Positions 46,429-54,919 of a DNA stretch of 64,000 bases are shown here, piece after piece. The stretch's first letter is position 1. Every line of letters begins with the position of its first letter. The position numbers and the translations under genes were made by a program. The DNA lies in NCBI RefSeq assembly GCF_002999235.1, contig NZ_CP027236.1, forward strand, positions 1,302,001-1,366,000, in the 5' to 3' direction. This DNA comes from Actinomyces sp. oral taxon 897 (GTDB taxonomy: Bacteria > Actinomycetota > Actinomycetes > Actinomycetales > Actinomycetaceae). The notes beneath the pieces were generated by a model. The model worked only from the letters and a program-made list of their open reading frames with translations, did not search any database and was not told where the DNA came from.

Positions 46429-47940
46429 CTAGCGCATGAGGAGGGTGCGCTGGGCCAGGACGGCGGAGTCCGGTACGGCCGGCAGGGCGGCAATGAGCGT
46501 CCCCGGCACGTCCCCGCCGACCTCCTGGGTGGTGACCACGGCGGCGCTCAGGGAGGGGCCCTGCGCCGGGGAGGACAGCGTCAGCGCCGCCACGGTGGTG
46601 GGGACGTCGGGCACGAGGGTGGTGGAGGCGGGGACGGTCACGTCCTGGCTCCAGGTCCCGTCGGCCGAGGTCAGGGTCACCGTGGCCTCCGTGGTGGCGC
46701 TGTTGGTCACCACCACCTGGCTCGTCAGCCCCTCACCCTGGGGGACGACCAGGGTCCCGGAGGTGACGGCGCCGTCGTGGCCGGCCTGGATCCAGGCCAC
46801 GTCACCGGCCAGGGCACCGGACTTGGCCGGGTACTCCCCCGCGCTGCGCACCAGGCGCACGGCGGCCCCCACCGGCTGGTCGGAGGTGACACGCACACCG
46901 TAGGGCCCGGGGGCCGAGCCGGCCAGGGAGGTGTCGAAGACGGCACCGGGGTCGATACGCACCTCCTGGGCCCCGGGCAGGGGGGTCTGCCCGTCAGCCC
47001 CCACCAGGGACACCGACACGGTGGCGGTACCCGTACCGGGGTTGACCACCCGCAGCACGGGGGCCTGGGAGGAGACGGCCCCGGTGGTGGCGTCGGCGAC
47101 CTCCCCCTGGCTCTCGGGGGCGGTCAGGACGACGCCGGGGACGGTCTGGTCGGTGGAGGGGGCCGGTCCTGGGGTGAGGACCTCGACCCCGGTGGGGGTC
47201 TCCCCGTCCAGGGACTCGGTGACCATGACCACACCCAGGGAGCCGCCGGTGGCCTCCACGGACACGGCCAGGCGCTCGTCAGCCCCGGCCGTCTCCAGGA
47301 GCACCGAGCCGCTCTTGCCGGCGGCCAGGCTGATCTGGCCGCGGGCGGGCAGCGGGCGCTCACCGGTGGAGCCGTAGAGCCTGATCCGGGCGGTGACGGT
47401 GGTGGTGCCGGGGTTGGTCAGGCGCAGCTCGGCGGAGGAGCCCACGGCCCCCGAGCCGCCCACGATCCAGGAGACGGTGGAGGGCGGCACGCAGGCTGCG
47501 GCGGTGAGCCCGCGCAGGTCCCCGTCGGGCGTGGAGGTGGTCACCAGGCCCAGGGCGCCGGAACCCGTGCGGTGGGCCGCCGGGACGGTCAGGACGCCGC
47601 CCCTGGCGGTGTCGGTGGAGGTGGGGGCGCCCACGGCCAGGGCGCTGCCGTCCAGGTTCACCTGGGAGTCCCCCAGGGGCGTGACGGTGGTGCGGGTGGT
47701 GGTGGTCCCCAGGTTGACCGCCTCCAGGGTGTTGGCGGGGGCGGCCGGGCAGGTCAGGAGGACGTCGGTGCTCGGCGCGTCCAGGGTCAGGCCGCCGACG
47801 TCCGCCCTGGGGGCTGCCGGGGCGGCGCCCCACCGGGTCAGGACGGCGGCGGCGGACAGGAGCACGAGCGCCGACACCACGCGGAAGGCCTGGTAGAGCC
47901 GGTGCCGCCAGGCGGGGGCGGGTGGTCGCGTACTGCTCAT
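46429..47940 (-). CDS. DUF5719 family secreted or membrane protein
   Basis: A 503-aa protein with one N-terminal membrane helix (FRVVSALVLLSAAAVLTRWG) and a large extracytoplasmic part made of repeated beta-sandwich-like segments (AVNLGTTTTRTTVTPLG, ELRLTNPGTTTVTARIRLYG, VVNPGTGTATVSVSLVG, VVTNSATTEATVTLTS). It matches the actinobacterial DUF5719 proteins encoded directly after the giant glycosyltransferase. ATG 47940 overlaps that gene's stop (ATGA), so the pair is coupled. Role unknown, likely envelope. Confidence 0.83.
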   Translation of the reverse strand: MSSTRPPAPAWRHRLYQAFRVVSALVLLSAAAVLTRWGAAPAAPRADVGGLTLDAPSTDVLLTCPAAPANTLEAVNLGTTTTRTTVTPLGDSQVNLDGSALAVGAPTSTDTARGGVLTVPAAHRTGSGALGLVTTSTPDGDLRGLTAAACVPPSTVSWIVGGSGAVGSSAELRLTNPGTTTVTARIRLYGSTGERPLPARGQISLAAGKSGSVLLETAGADERLAVSVEATGGSLGVVMVTESLDGETPTGVEVLTPGPAPSTDQTVPGVVLTAPESQGEVADATTGAVSSQAPVLRVVNPGTGTATVSVSLVGADGQTPLPGAQEVRIDPGAVFDTSLAGSAPGPYGVRVTSDQPVGAAVRLVRSAGEYPAKSGALAGDVAWIQAGHDGAVTSGTLVVPQGEGLTSQVVVTNSATTEATVTLTSADGTWSQDVTVPASTTLVPDVPTTVAALTLSSPAQGPSLSAAVVTTQEVGGDVPGTLIAALPAVPDSAVLAQRTLLMR

Positions 47941-50900
47941 GGGATCCTCCGGGAGCGACGACGGGGCCTGGCCAGGACCGCCACCACGGCCGTCAGCGCC
48001 CAGGTGGCCCGCACGAGCCAGGATGCCAGGGAGGTGGTCGGGCGGTCCGGGGTGACGACGAGCTGGCCGCCGGAGGCCGGCACGGTGAAGGCCTGCCGCC
48101 AGGCCCCCTCCCGCAGGGTGGTGGGCTCCAGGGCGACGCCGTCGAGCGTGGCCCGCCAGCGCCAGCTGGTGCGCTCAGCCAGTACCAGGGTGCGCCCGGC
48201 CGCCCCCGCCTCAATACCGGTACGCACGGCGGTGCCGTTAAAGGGCAGGGTCAGGCTCGTCCCGTCGGGGCCGACCAGGGCCGCGCGGGCCACCTCGGCG
48301 CCGTCGGGCGAGACCCGCCAGGCGGTGCCGGTGGCGGTACGGGCGAGGTCCTCCATGCCGGGGGTCGAGCTCAGGGCGGCCCTGGTCGTGGAGGTGAGCT
48401 CGTCACCGTCGCGGTCGGCCAGGACCACCACGGAGATGCCGTGCCTGGCCAGCGCCCCCGCCGCGTCCTTGGCGGAGGTCGTGGTCATGCGGGTGACCAG
48501 GTGGGCGAGCTCGGCGTCGGCGGCGTCGCTGAGCTCCTGGCGCACCAGGCCCGGGGAGCCGGAGACGTCGGCGGCGTCCGGGGAGCCCGCGTCCTTGATC
48601 CTGTCGGTGAGCTGGGAGGCCAGGACCCCGGGGACGACGTCGGTGACCTGGGTGCCCGCGCCCCGCCACAGGGAGACGCTCAGGACGGTCCCCTCGGAGG
48701 TGTCGGTGCTCGCCAGCGCCAAAACGCGGCCCGCGGCCGGGGCGGTCTCCATCTCCAGGGCGATCAGGGGCACCTGGGACGTGGCCGGGCGCAGGAGCAT
48801 CAGGGGGGAGGAGGCCCGTGTGGCCACGGCTACCGCCCAGCCACCTCCCAGCGCCAGGGGGGCCACCAGGACCAGGGTGCCGACGCCACGTACCAGGGCG
48901 GTGCGCCACCACGCCCGGGCCTCCAGGAGCCTGACCCCGCCGGCGTCCAGGCCCACCGCGCCGGCCCCCAGGAGCCCGGCCAGTGCCAGGGAGGCACCCG
49001 GTCCGGGCCAGGCGGCCACGAGCTGGCTGCCGGTCCCCTCCAGGCCGGTGCCCAGGGCCACCACGACGCGGGGGGCCACCAGGGCCAGGGCCAGCCCTCC
49101 CAGGAACAGCAGGACGCCGCCGCGGGCCCGCGCCCCCAGGCGGCCGGGGGCAGCCAGTCCCACCAGCGCCAGGACGTGGGGGACGGCCAGGAGCACCATG
49201 ACGACCCCGGCCAGCCAGGAGGCCGGGAGGAGGGTGTCCAGGCCCTGGGGCAGCCCCAGCAGGGCCTCGGTGGCGCTGGGGGCGGGGGCGCCCAGCGGGA
49301 CGCCGGTGTCCGCCAGGAGCAGGCGGGCGGTGCCGGTCAGGGAGTGGGCAATGTGCCAGGCGCCCCACCACACCGGCAGGGCGGTCACCAGGACGGGCAG
49401 GACGGTCAGGGCCAGGCGCCCGGCCCGTCGGGGCAGGCGCACCATGAGCAGGACCAGGGCTGGCAGCAGCACGACGGCGGTGGCCGGCACGGCGGCCACG
49501 ATCCCGGCCCCCAGGAGCCCGGCCAGGGCGGCGGCGCGCGGGGAGCCGGGCCCGTACTGCTCGGTGGCGGCGGCCCGTACGGCGGCGGCACGGGCCAGGG
49601 AGCGCTCGCTGGGGGACTCGTCCTCCTGCGCGGCGGGATCCTGGTCGTCCTCCTGGTCCCCCCGGGCGTCCGGCCCGGCGCCGGACTCGGCGGAGTCGGC
49701 GCCGGCGGGCTCGGGGGACTCAGCCGACTCAGCACCGGCGGGCTCGGGGGACTCGGCGGACCCGGTGCTGGTGGGCTCGGCGCCAGCGGGCTCGGCGTCG
49801 GCTGACGCCTGGCGCTCCTCGTCCTCGTCCCAGGAGATGGTCGCGGGCGCCTCCTGGTCCAGGTGGTCCGCGCCCCCGTCGTGGCCTGTGCTCCCGTCGT
49901 GGTCCGCCTCGGCCGGCACCCCGGTCAGGGCCCGGGCGGCGCGTGCCTCGGCCCGGGAGGCGTCCCGGGGCTCCCCGGGGCTCCCCGGGGTGGTTCCTGC
50001 GTCCAGGGTGGTTCCTGCGTCCGGGGCCTCGGCGGTCCCGGTGCCCGTCACGTCCCCGCCGTCCTCGGCAGCCTCCTCGGCGCCGTCGCCGTCCTCGCCG
50101 TCGGGCTCAGCGCCCCTGACGCCACCGTCCTCAGCGCCGTCGGGCTCGGTGCCCCTGAGGCCGTCGGCGTCAGTCCCCTGGGCGCCGGCCGCCCCCTGTC
50201 GGGGGAGGTCGGCCGGGAGGGAGAGGCGGTCGAGCTCGGCGCGCTCGCTGTCGGTCAGGTGGTGGGCGCCGACCATCCCGGAGAGGACCACGTCGCGCCG
50301 GTCCGCCCCCAGGCCTCGCATGAGGGCCGTCAGGGCCCAGGGCAGGAGGACGTGGACCAGGAGAGGACCCAGGCGCCCCTGCCCCACGGCCAGCAGCCCG
50401 GCCGGGGCCAGGGCCCAGGTCAGGGCCACCCAGGCCCTCAGGTGGGTCCGCCGGGTCACGGTCCCGGCCGCGGCCCAGGCGCCCAGAGCCCCCAGCGGCA
50501 CCGCCACCAGGACCAGGGCGTGGAGCATGAGGGGCCCGTCCAGGCCCACGACCCGTCCCAGGGCCACCGGCAGGGCCAGGACCGCCAGGAAGGGGCTCAG
50601 GGGGGAGTCGTAGCCGTCCCCGGAGGCAGCCCAGGTGCTCCAGGCCGCCTCCCACAGACGGCCGGGAGCGGTGTCCAGGCTGGGCAGGGCGCCCCCGGTC
50701 AGGCCCCGGCTGGCCAGGGTCCCCCCCAGGGCGAGCAGCCCGGCCCCCGCCGTGAGAAGCAGGACCGCCGTCAGCACGTAGCGGCGTCGGCGGGCCAGGG
50801 CCCGCAGCTCGTGGAGCTCGAGCTCGCTGGGGGCCTCCTCGCGGGCGGCCCGCTCCCGCTCCTGACGCACCAGGTCACGGCGCAGGGCCCGGATCTCGGC

Positions 50901-51983
50901 GCTGTCCACGTACAGGCGGGTCAGCACGGAGCGGGGGACGGTGGCGTGGGCGGCCAGACGGCGTCGTCCTCGGCGGATCAGGCCGGGGCGGGAGGCCACG
51001 GCCAGGGCCGCGCCCATCTCGTCGCTGGCGCGGACCACGGAGTTGGTCAGCAGGCGCCAGGGGGCCCGCAGGCAGGCCAGGAGGAGGAACCAGGACAGCA
51101 GCAGCCACACCGGGCGGGAGGAGAAGGTGGCCCAGGCGCGCAGCTGGGCGGTGCGGCGGGCGCGGTAGCTGCGCGCCGTCGCCTCCTGCCAGGAGAGCCC
51201 CTCGGTGTCCTGCGGGTCCCTGCGCAGGCCGTGGCGCACGCCCCGCCGCCCCAGGAAGGCGGCCCGGCGGTGGGCGACCACGGCGTCGGGGACCACGACC
51301 ACCCGGTGCCCGGCCAGACGGACGGCACGAGACAGCTCCAGGCCGTCACCGAAGGCACCGAAGGCCGGTGATATGCCACCTATCTCGTCGAACACCGCGC
51401 GGTCGACGAGCGCCCCGGCAGTGCCTACCGCCAGGACGTCGGAGCGGCCGTCGTGCTGGCCCTGGTCGATCTCCCCCGGGACGATGTCGTTGGCCCGCCG
51501 CGCCGAGGCGGTGGTGCGCAGACCCACCTCGAGCAGCTGCTCGGGGTTGTCCCAGTCCACCTGCTTGGGCCCGGCCAGGGCCACCGAGCGGGCCGAGGTC
51601 ACGGCGTTGAGCAGACTGGCCAGGCACCCGGGGGCGGGGGCGGAGTCGTCGTGGAGCAGCCAGAGGTAGGGGTGGGAGGGCGCTGGCAGGCGCCCGTCCT
51701 CCTGGAGGGCGAGCAGGCCGCGACGCACGGCGTCACCGAAGGAGAAGGCCTCGCTGACGTGGAGGATGCGCGCCCGGCTGACCGCGTCGATCCCGGAGAG
51801 CTCGACCACGTCCTCCACCGGGGTACCGTCCCCCAGGCCGTTGCGCCGGGAGGCGACGTCCACCACCAGGACCGCGCTGGCCGGCACCTCCTGGCGGGCC
51901 AGCGCGACCAGGGTACGCCGTAGGTAGGGGGTGTTGCCCGCCGTGACCAGGACGGCGAGGACGCCCGTGCGCCCTGAGCTCAT
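47937..51983 (-). CDS. Giant family 2 glycosyltransferase membrane protein
   Basis: A 1348-aa protein. Residues about 1-270 are a GT2 domain (VLVTAGNTPYLRRTLVALAR, YLWLLHDDSAPAPGCLASLL, AVGTAGALVDRAVFDEIGG). The rest has about 12-14 membrane helices. A long acidic, low-complexity loop (about 595-800, with repeated SAESPEPAGA units) interrupts the membrane part. Relatives in Actinobacteria sit between whiB and DUF5719 genes, as here, and are thought to act in cell-envelope glycan transfer; substrate unknown. The start is ATG at 51983, 24 bp after whiB. Confidence 0.85.
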   Translation of the reverse strand: MSSGRTGVLAVLVTAGNTPYLRRTLVALARQEVPASAVLVVDVASRRNGLGDGTPVEDVVELSGIDAVSRARILHVSEAFSFGDAVRRGLLALQEDGRLPAPSHPYLWLLHDDSAPAPGCLASLLNAVTSARSVALAGPKQVDWDNPEQLLEVGLRTTASARRANDIVPGEIDQGQHDGRSDVLAVGTAGALVDRAVFDEIGGISPAFGAFGDGLELSRAVRLAGHRVVVVPDAVVAHRRAAFLGRRGVRHGLRRDPQDTEGLSWQEATARSYRARRTAQLRAWATFSSRPVWLLLSWFLLLACLRAPWRLLTNSVVRASDEMGAALAVASRPGLIRRGRRRLAAHATVPRSVLTRLYVDSAEIRALRRDLVRQERERAAREEAPSELELHELRALARRRRYVLTAVLLLTAGAGLLALGGTLASRGLTGGALPSLDTAPGRLWEAAWSTWAASGDGYDSPLSPFLAVLALPVALGRVVGLDGPLMLHALVLVAVPLGALGAWAAAGTVTRRTHLRAWVALTWALAPAGLLAVGQGRLGPLLVHVLLPWALTALMRGLGADRRDVVLSGMVGAHHLTDSERAELDRLSLPADLPRQGAAGAQGTDADGLRGTEPDGAEDGGVRGAEPDGEDGDGAEEAAEDGGDVTGTGTAEAPDAGTTLDAGTTPGSPGEPRDASRAEARAARALTGVPAEADHDGSTGHDGGADHLDQEAPATISWDEDEERQASADAEPAGAEPTSTGSAESPEPAGAESAESPEPAGADSAESGAGPDARGDQEDDQDPAAQEDESPSERSLARAAAVRAAATEQYGPGSPRAAALAGLLGAGIVAAVPATAVVLLPALVLLMVRLPRRAGRLALTVLPVLVTALPVWWGAWHIAHSLTGTARLLLADTGVPLGAPAPSATEALLGLPQGLDTLLPASWLAGVVMVLLAVPHVLALVGLAAPGRLGARARGGVLLFLGGLALALVAPRVVVALGTGLEGTGSQLVAAWPGPGASLALAGLLGAGAVGLDAGGVRLLEARAWWRTALVRGVGTLVLVAPLALGGGWAVAVATRASSPLMLLRPATSQVPLIALEMETAPAAGRVLALASTDTSEGTVLSVSLWRGAGTQVTDVVPGVLASQLTDRIKDAGSPDAADVSGSPGLVRQELSDAADAELAHLVTRMTTTSAKDAAGALARHGISVVVLADRDGDELTSTTRAALSSTPGMEDLARTATGTAWRVSPDGAEVARAALVGPDGTSLTLPFNGTAVRTGIEAGAAGRTLVLAERTSWRWRATLDGVALEPTTLREGAWRQAFTVPASGGQLVVTPDRPTTSLASWLVRATWALTAVVAVLARPRRRSRRIP

Positions 51984-52007
51984 GCCCGCCTCACCACTCC
52001 GGGGCGC

Positions 52008-52322
52008 TCAGACCGCACGGCGCTTGAGCTTGCGGCGCTCCCGCTCGGACAGGCCCCCCCAGATGCCGAAGCGCTCGTCGTTGGCCAGGGCGTAGGCCAG
52101 GCACTCCTCACGGACCTCGCAGGCGGCGCACACGCGCTTGGCCTCACGGGTGGAACCGCCCTTCTCCGGGAAGAAGGCCTCCGGGTCGGTCTGGGCGCAC
52201 AGGGCCCGCTCCTGCCAGGCCAGCGGGCCACTCTCCCTGACCTCACCAAAGATCGCCAGGATCTCGGCGTCGGCGGCGGGCTCAGGCCGGGTGAGCGGAC
52301 CGTCGCCGAGAATGTTCCACAC
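52008..52322 (-). CDS. WhiB family iron-sulfur transcription factor
   Basis: A 104-aa WhiB-like (Wbl) protein that binds a [4Fe-4S] cluster and acts with the primary sigma factor. The four cluster cysteines are C42, C65, C68 and C74; GIWGG is at 86-90, followed by a basic RRKLKRR tail that contacts DNA. Its place beside the giant glycosyltransferase and DUF5719 matches WhiB2/WhmD-type genes, which control division and septation in relatives. The start is GTG at 52322, with GAAGGGA upstream. Confidence 0.92.
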   Translation of the reverse strand: MWNILGDGPLTRPEPAADAEILAIFGEVRESGPLAWQERALCAQTDPEAFFPEKGGSTREAKRVCAACEVREECLAYALANDERFGIWGGLSERERRKLKRRAV

Positions 52323-52365
52323 GATGGCGTCCCTTCGCAGTATTGAGGACAACGAACTACTGAGA

Positions 52366-52394
52366 ATTACACGGGCGCCGACCGGTTTCGTCAA
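52366..52394 (-). promoter_or_regulatory. Promoter of the whiB gene
   Basis: On the minus strand TTGACG (52394-52389) and TGTAAT (52371-52366) are 17 nt apart, each matching 5 of 6 consensus positions. They lie in the only AT-rich part of the whiB / TIGR03089 divergent region, giving a leader of about 35-40 nt. Confidence 0.65.
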
Positions 52395-52552
52395 GCCAAG
52401 GAGGGGCGTCTCACGCAGCGGCTCCGGGTGGTCCCCGGGCCGCTCAACAGCCCCCACCATACCCTGGCGCAGGTCACAGTATGGTCACAAAACCGCAGGC
52501 CGACGCGGTTCCGTCTCCGGGTTCAGGGGCGCGGTCGTGCTTGAATCAGGCC

Positions 52553-53362
52553 ATGGGACCCGACCTGCTCGCCTCACAGATTCCGTCCAAAGCGGACAAG
52601 GACCGACCCTGGCTGGTGTGGTACGGGCCCGGCGGGGAGCGCGTGGAGCTGACCGGTCACGTGGCCGCCATGTGGGTGTGCAAGGCGGCCGGGCTCCTGG
52701 AGGAGCAGACCTGGCCCGGCAGCGCGGTCCACGTGGGCGGCGCGACCCACTGGAGGACCGTCCTGTGGTGCGCCGGGGCCTGGTGGGCGGGCCGCGAGGT
52801 GGTCCTGGGCCGGGCCGGGACGGTCACCCGGGCGGTGGACGCCGGCGTGGTGGAGGTGGGCCTGTCGGTCGCCCTCGTCCCCGACGACCTGGCGCAGGCC
52901 GAGCTCCAGGTGCTCCTGCCCGGCTCGCCGCTGGCCCTGCGCTGGGACGGCGGCGGGGGCGAGGTGCGTGAGCTGCCGCCGCTGGTGCTCGACGGCGTCG
53001 CCGACGTCATGGCCTACCCCGACTACTGCCCGCCAGCAGCGGCGCAGGGCCGGGCGCCCGCCCTGACCGTGCTGGCCGACGCCGGCGCCGGCCCCGGGGC
53101 TGGTCCCGGCCCCCTCGCCGGCTCCGGGGCTGGTCCCGGGGACGCCCCGCCCCGGGCCGTCACCCGGCTGGACCGCGCGACCCTGGCGCAGGGGCCGTCG
53201 GGGGGCCCGGAGCGGGTCCCCCTCACCCGCACCGGCCCCCTGGACCAGGCGCTGCCCCTGGTCCTGGGCGCCTGGCGGCAGCGGCGCGCCGCCGTCCTGG
53301 TGTCGCCCCAGGCCGGTGAGGACGTCCTGGCAGCAGCGCGTCGCCAGGAGCTGGTGGGCTGA
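52553..53362 (+). CDS. TIGR03089 family protein
   Basis: A 269-aa actinobacterial protein distantly related to the acyl-CoA synthetase N-terminal region but lacking the AMP-binding core. Family features seen are the opening PDLLASQIPSKADKDRPWLV, WYGPGGERVELTG, HWRTVLWCAGAWWAGREVVL and the C-terminal LPLVLGAWRQRRAAVL. A Gly/Pro/Ala-rich insertion with repeated AGPGAGPG words lies at about 185-205. The start is ATG at 52553. Function unknown. It is convergent with manA. Confidence 0.82.
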   Translation: MGPDLLASQIPSKADKDRPWLVWYGPGGERVELTGHVAAMWVCKAAGLLEEQTWPGSAVHVGGATHWRTVLWCAGAWWAGREVVLGRAGTVTRAVDAGVVEVGLSVALVPDDLAQAELQVLLPGSPLALRWDGGGGEVRELPPLVLDGVADVMAYPDYCPPAAAQGRAPALTVLADAGAGPGAGPGPLAGSGAGPGDAPPRAVTRLDRATLAQGPSGGPERVPLTRTGPLDQALPLVLGAWRQRRAAVLVSPQAGEDVLAAARRQELVG

Positions 53363-53502
53363 GCCGGGGCGGGGGCAGCCTGAGCGATCACCAAGGGGCA
53401 GGCGCTGATCGGTGACGGCTGACCCCCGGGCAGGGGGCAGGCTGACCCCCGGGCGGGAGGCAGACTGGCCCGGGCAGGGCCCCAGGAGGCCGGGGACGGC
53501 GC

Positions 53503-54711
53503 TCACGGCACGTCGGCCTGGACCACCGTCCCCTGCCCCTCGACGGCCAGGGTGCGCTCGTCGGCACCCACGAACACCGCCTGGCCGCGGGCCAGGACCT
53601 CCTGGCCCGACGGCGTCGTCACCGTCACGCTCCCGGCCAGGCCCAGGACGATGCGGGGCCCGCGGCCGGGGACCTGCACCCGCCCGTCAGCCTGGACCAC
53701 GTCGGTGACCAGCAGCTCGAAGTCGTCCACGGGGGCGTAGTAGGCCCGGGTGGCGTGGGAGAGGTACTCGGGGGCGGGGCGCACCGGCGGGGCCGCCACG
53801 TAGTCCACGCAGGCCAGCATGGCCGGGACGTCGACGTGCTTGGTGGTCAGGCCCGCGCGCAGCACGTTGTCCGAGGAGGCCATGATCTCCACGCCCAGGC
53901 CGGAGACGTAGGCGTGCACGCTGCCGGCGGGCACGAACAGCGCCTCACCGGGCCGCAGGGTGACCGGGTTGAGCAGGAGCGCCGCCGCGATTCCGGGGTC
54001 GCCGGGGAAGGTGCGGGCCATGGCGACGGCGTTGGCGTCCACCCGCCGGGAGGGGGACTCCCCCCGCCCCAGACGTCCCGCGAGCTCGGCGGCCAGGTCG
54101 TCGACCTCCTGGCTGGTGGGCCGCGACCCGACGGAGACCAGGTCGGAGAAGACCTGGCGGATGCCGAAGCGGGTGGGGTTGAGGACGAGGGAGCGGCGCA
54201 TCCGCCGTGCCAGGCGCGACTCCAGGCCCGCCAGGACCTCCGCGGCACGCCGTGGCGCCCGGAACCCGGCCACGGCCTCGAAGTGCTCCAGGGCCAGGAC
54301 CATCTCGGGCTTGTGGTTGGGGTCCTTGTAGTTGCGCAGAGGGTGGGAGGGGGCTATCCCGGCCTCGTTCTCCAGGGCGTAGCCCTCGGCGGCCTGCTCC
54401 AGGGAGGGGTGCACCTGGAGGGAGAGCACCTGGCCGGGGGCGATCACCTTGAGCAGGTAGGGCAGCTGGGGGCCGAAGCGGCGCACCACGTCGGCGCCCA
54501 GGAGCCGCTGGGGCTCGGCGGCGACGAGCTGCTCCAAGGTGGTGGGCGAGGCGTGCCCCGAGGCGTCCACCAGGTGGGTGGGCCCGTTGGGGTGGGCGCC
54601 CAGCCACAGCTCGGCCCACGGCTGGCCGTCCGGCTCCTGGCCCAGGAAGTCGAAGACGGCCGTCGTCGAGCCCCAGTCGTAGCGCTGGCGGGCTCCGGCA
54701 AGTCGTTCCAT
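53503..54711 (-). CDS. manA: Mannose-6-phosphate isomerase, class I
   Basis: A 402-aa zinc-dependent isomerase interconverting mannose-6-phosphate and fructose-6-phosphate, feeding GDP-mannose for glycans. Zinc-site segments are SLQVHPSLEQA, DPNHKPEMVLAL and the cupin-type VPAGSVHAYVSGLGVEIMAS; DNVLRAGLTTKHVDV is the conserved follow-on. The start is ATG at 54711; the upstream GTG is less likely, since homology begins at MERLAGARQRYDWG. In Actinobacteria manA often lies near whiB and TIGR03089, as here. Confidence 0.94.
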   Translation of the reverse strand: MERLAGARQRYDWGSTTAVFDFLGQEPDGQPWAELWLGAHPNGPTHLVDASGHASPTTLEQLVAAEPQRLLGADVVRRFGPQLPYLLKVIAPGQVLSLQVHPSLEQAAEGYALENEAGIAPSHPLRNYKDPNHKPEMVLALEHFEAVAGFRAPRRAAEVLAGLESRLARRMRRSLVLNPTRFGIRQVFSDLVSVGSRPTSQEVDDLAAELAGRLGRGESPSRRVDANAVAMARTFPGDPGIAAALLLNPVTLRPGEALFVPAGSVHAYVSGLGVEIMASSDNVLRAGLTTKHVDVPAMLACVDYVAAPPVRPAPEYLSHATRAYYAPVDDFELLVTDVVQADGRVQVPGRGPRIVLGLAGSVTVTTPSGQEVLARGQAVFVGADERTLAVEGQGTVVQADVP

Positions 54712-54775
54712 GGGCGCCACCGTAACCTACTGCCGGCACGTCCCAGGATCCGGGGCGGCAGCCTCAGCCACCACC

Positions 54776-54915
54776 GGCCCCGCCAGCGGCCCCGGGAAGC
54801 CGGGGTGACCTGAGCGTGCGCCAGCCACACAGTGTAGGCCCCGCCAGCGGGGCCGGGGAGCCGGGCGGTCAGGATGCGGCCTGGAGGCCGGCAGGGGCCC
54901 CGCCAGCGGGCCCGG
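54776..54915. repeat. Three ~60-bp-spaced GC-rich repeats
   Basis: GGCCCCGCCAGCGG(G/C) occurs at 54776, 54837 and 54896. The second copy (GGCCCCGCCAGCGGGGCC) is itself a 7-bp hairpin, and the first two share about 35 nt. The copies fill the gap between manA and the PQQ-like gene, both on the minus strand. Confidence 0.65.
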
Positions 54916-54919
54916 GGCC

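Noticed and set aside
46777..50613. A 1278-codon open frame on the plus strand
   Set aside because: It lies opposite DUF5719 and the giant glycosyltransferase and has biased Ser/Arg/Pro composition without domains.
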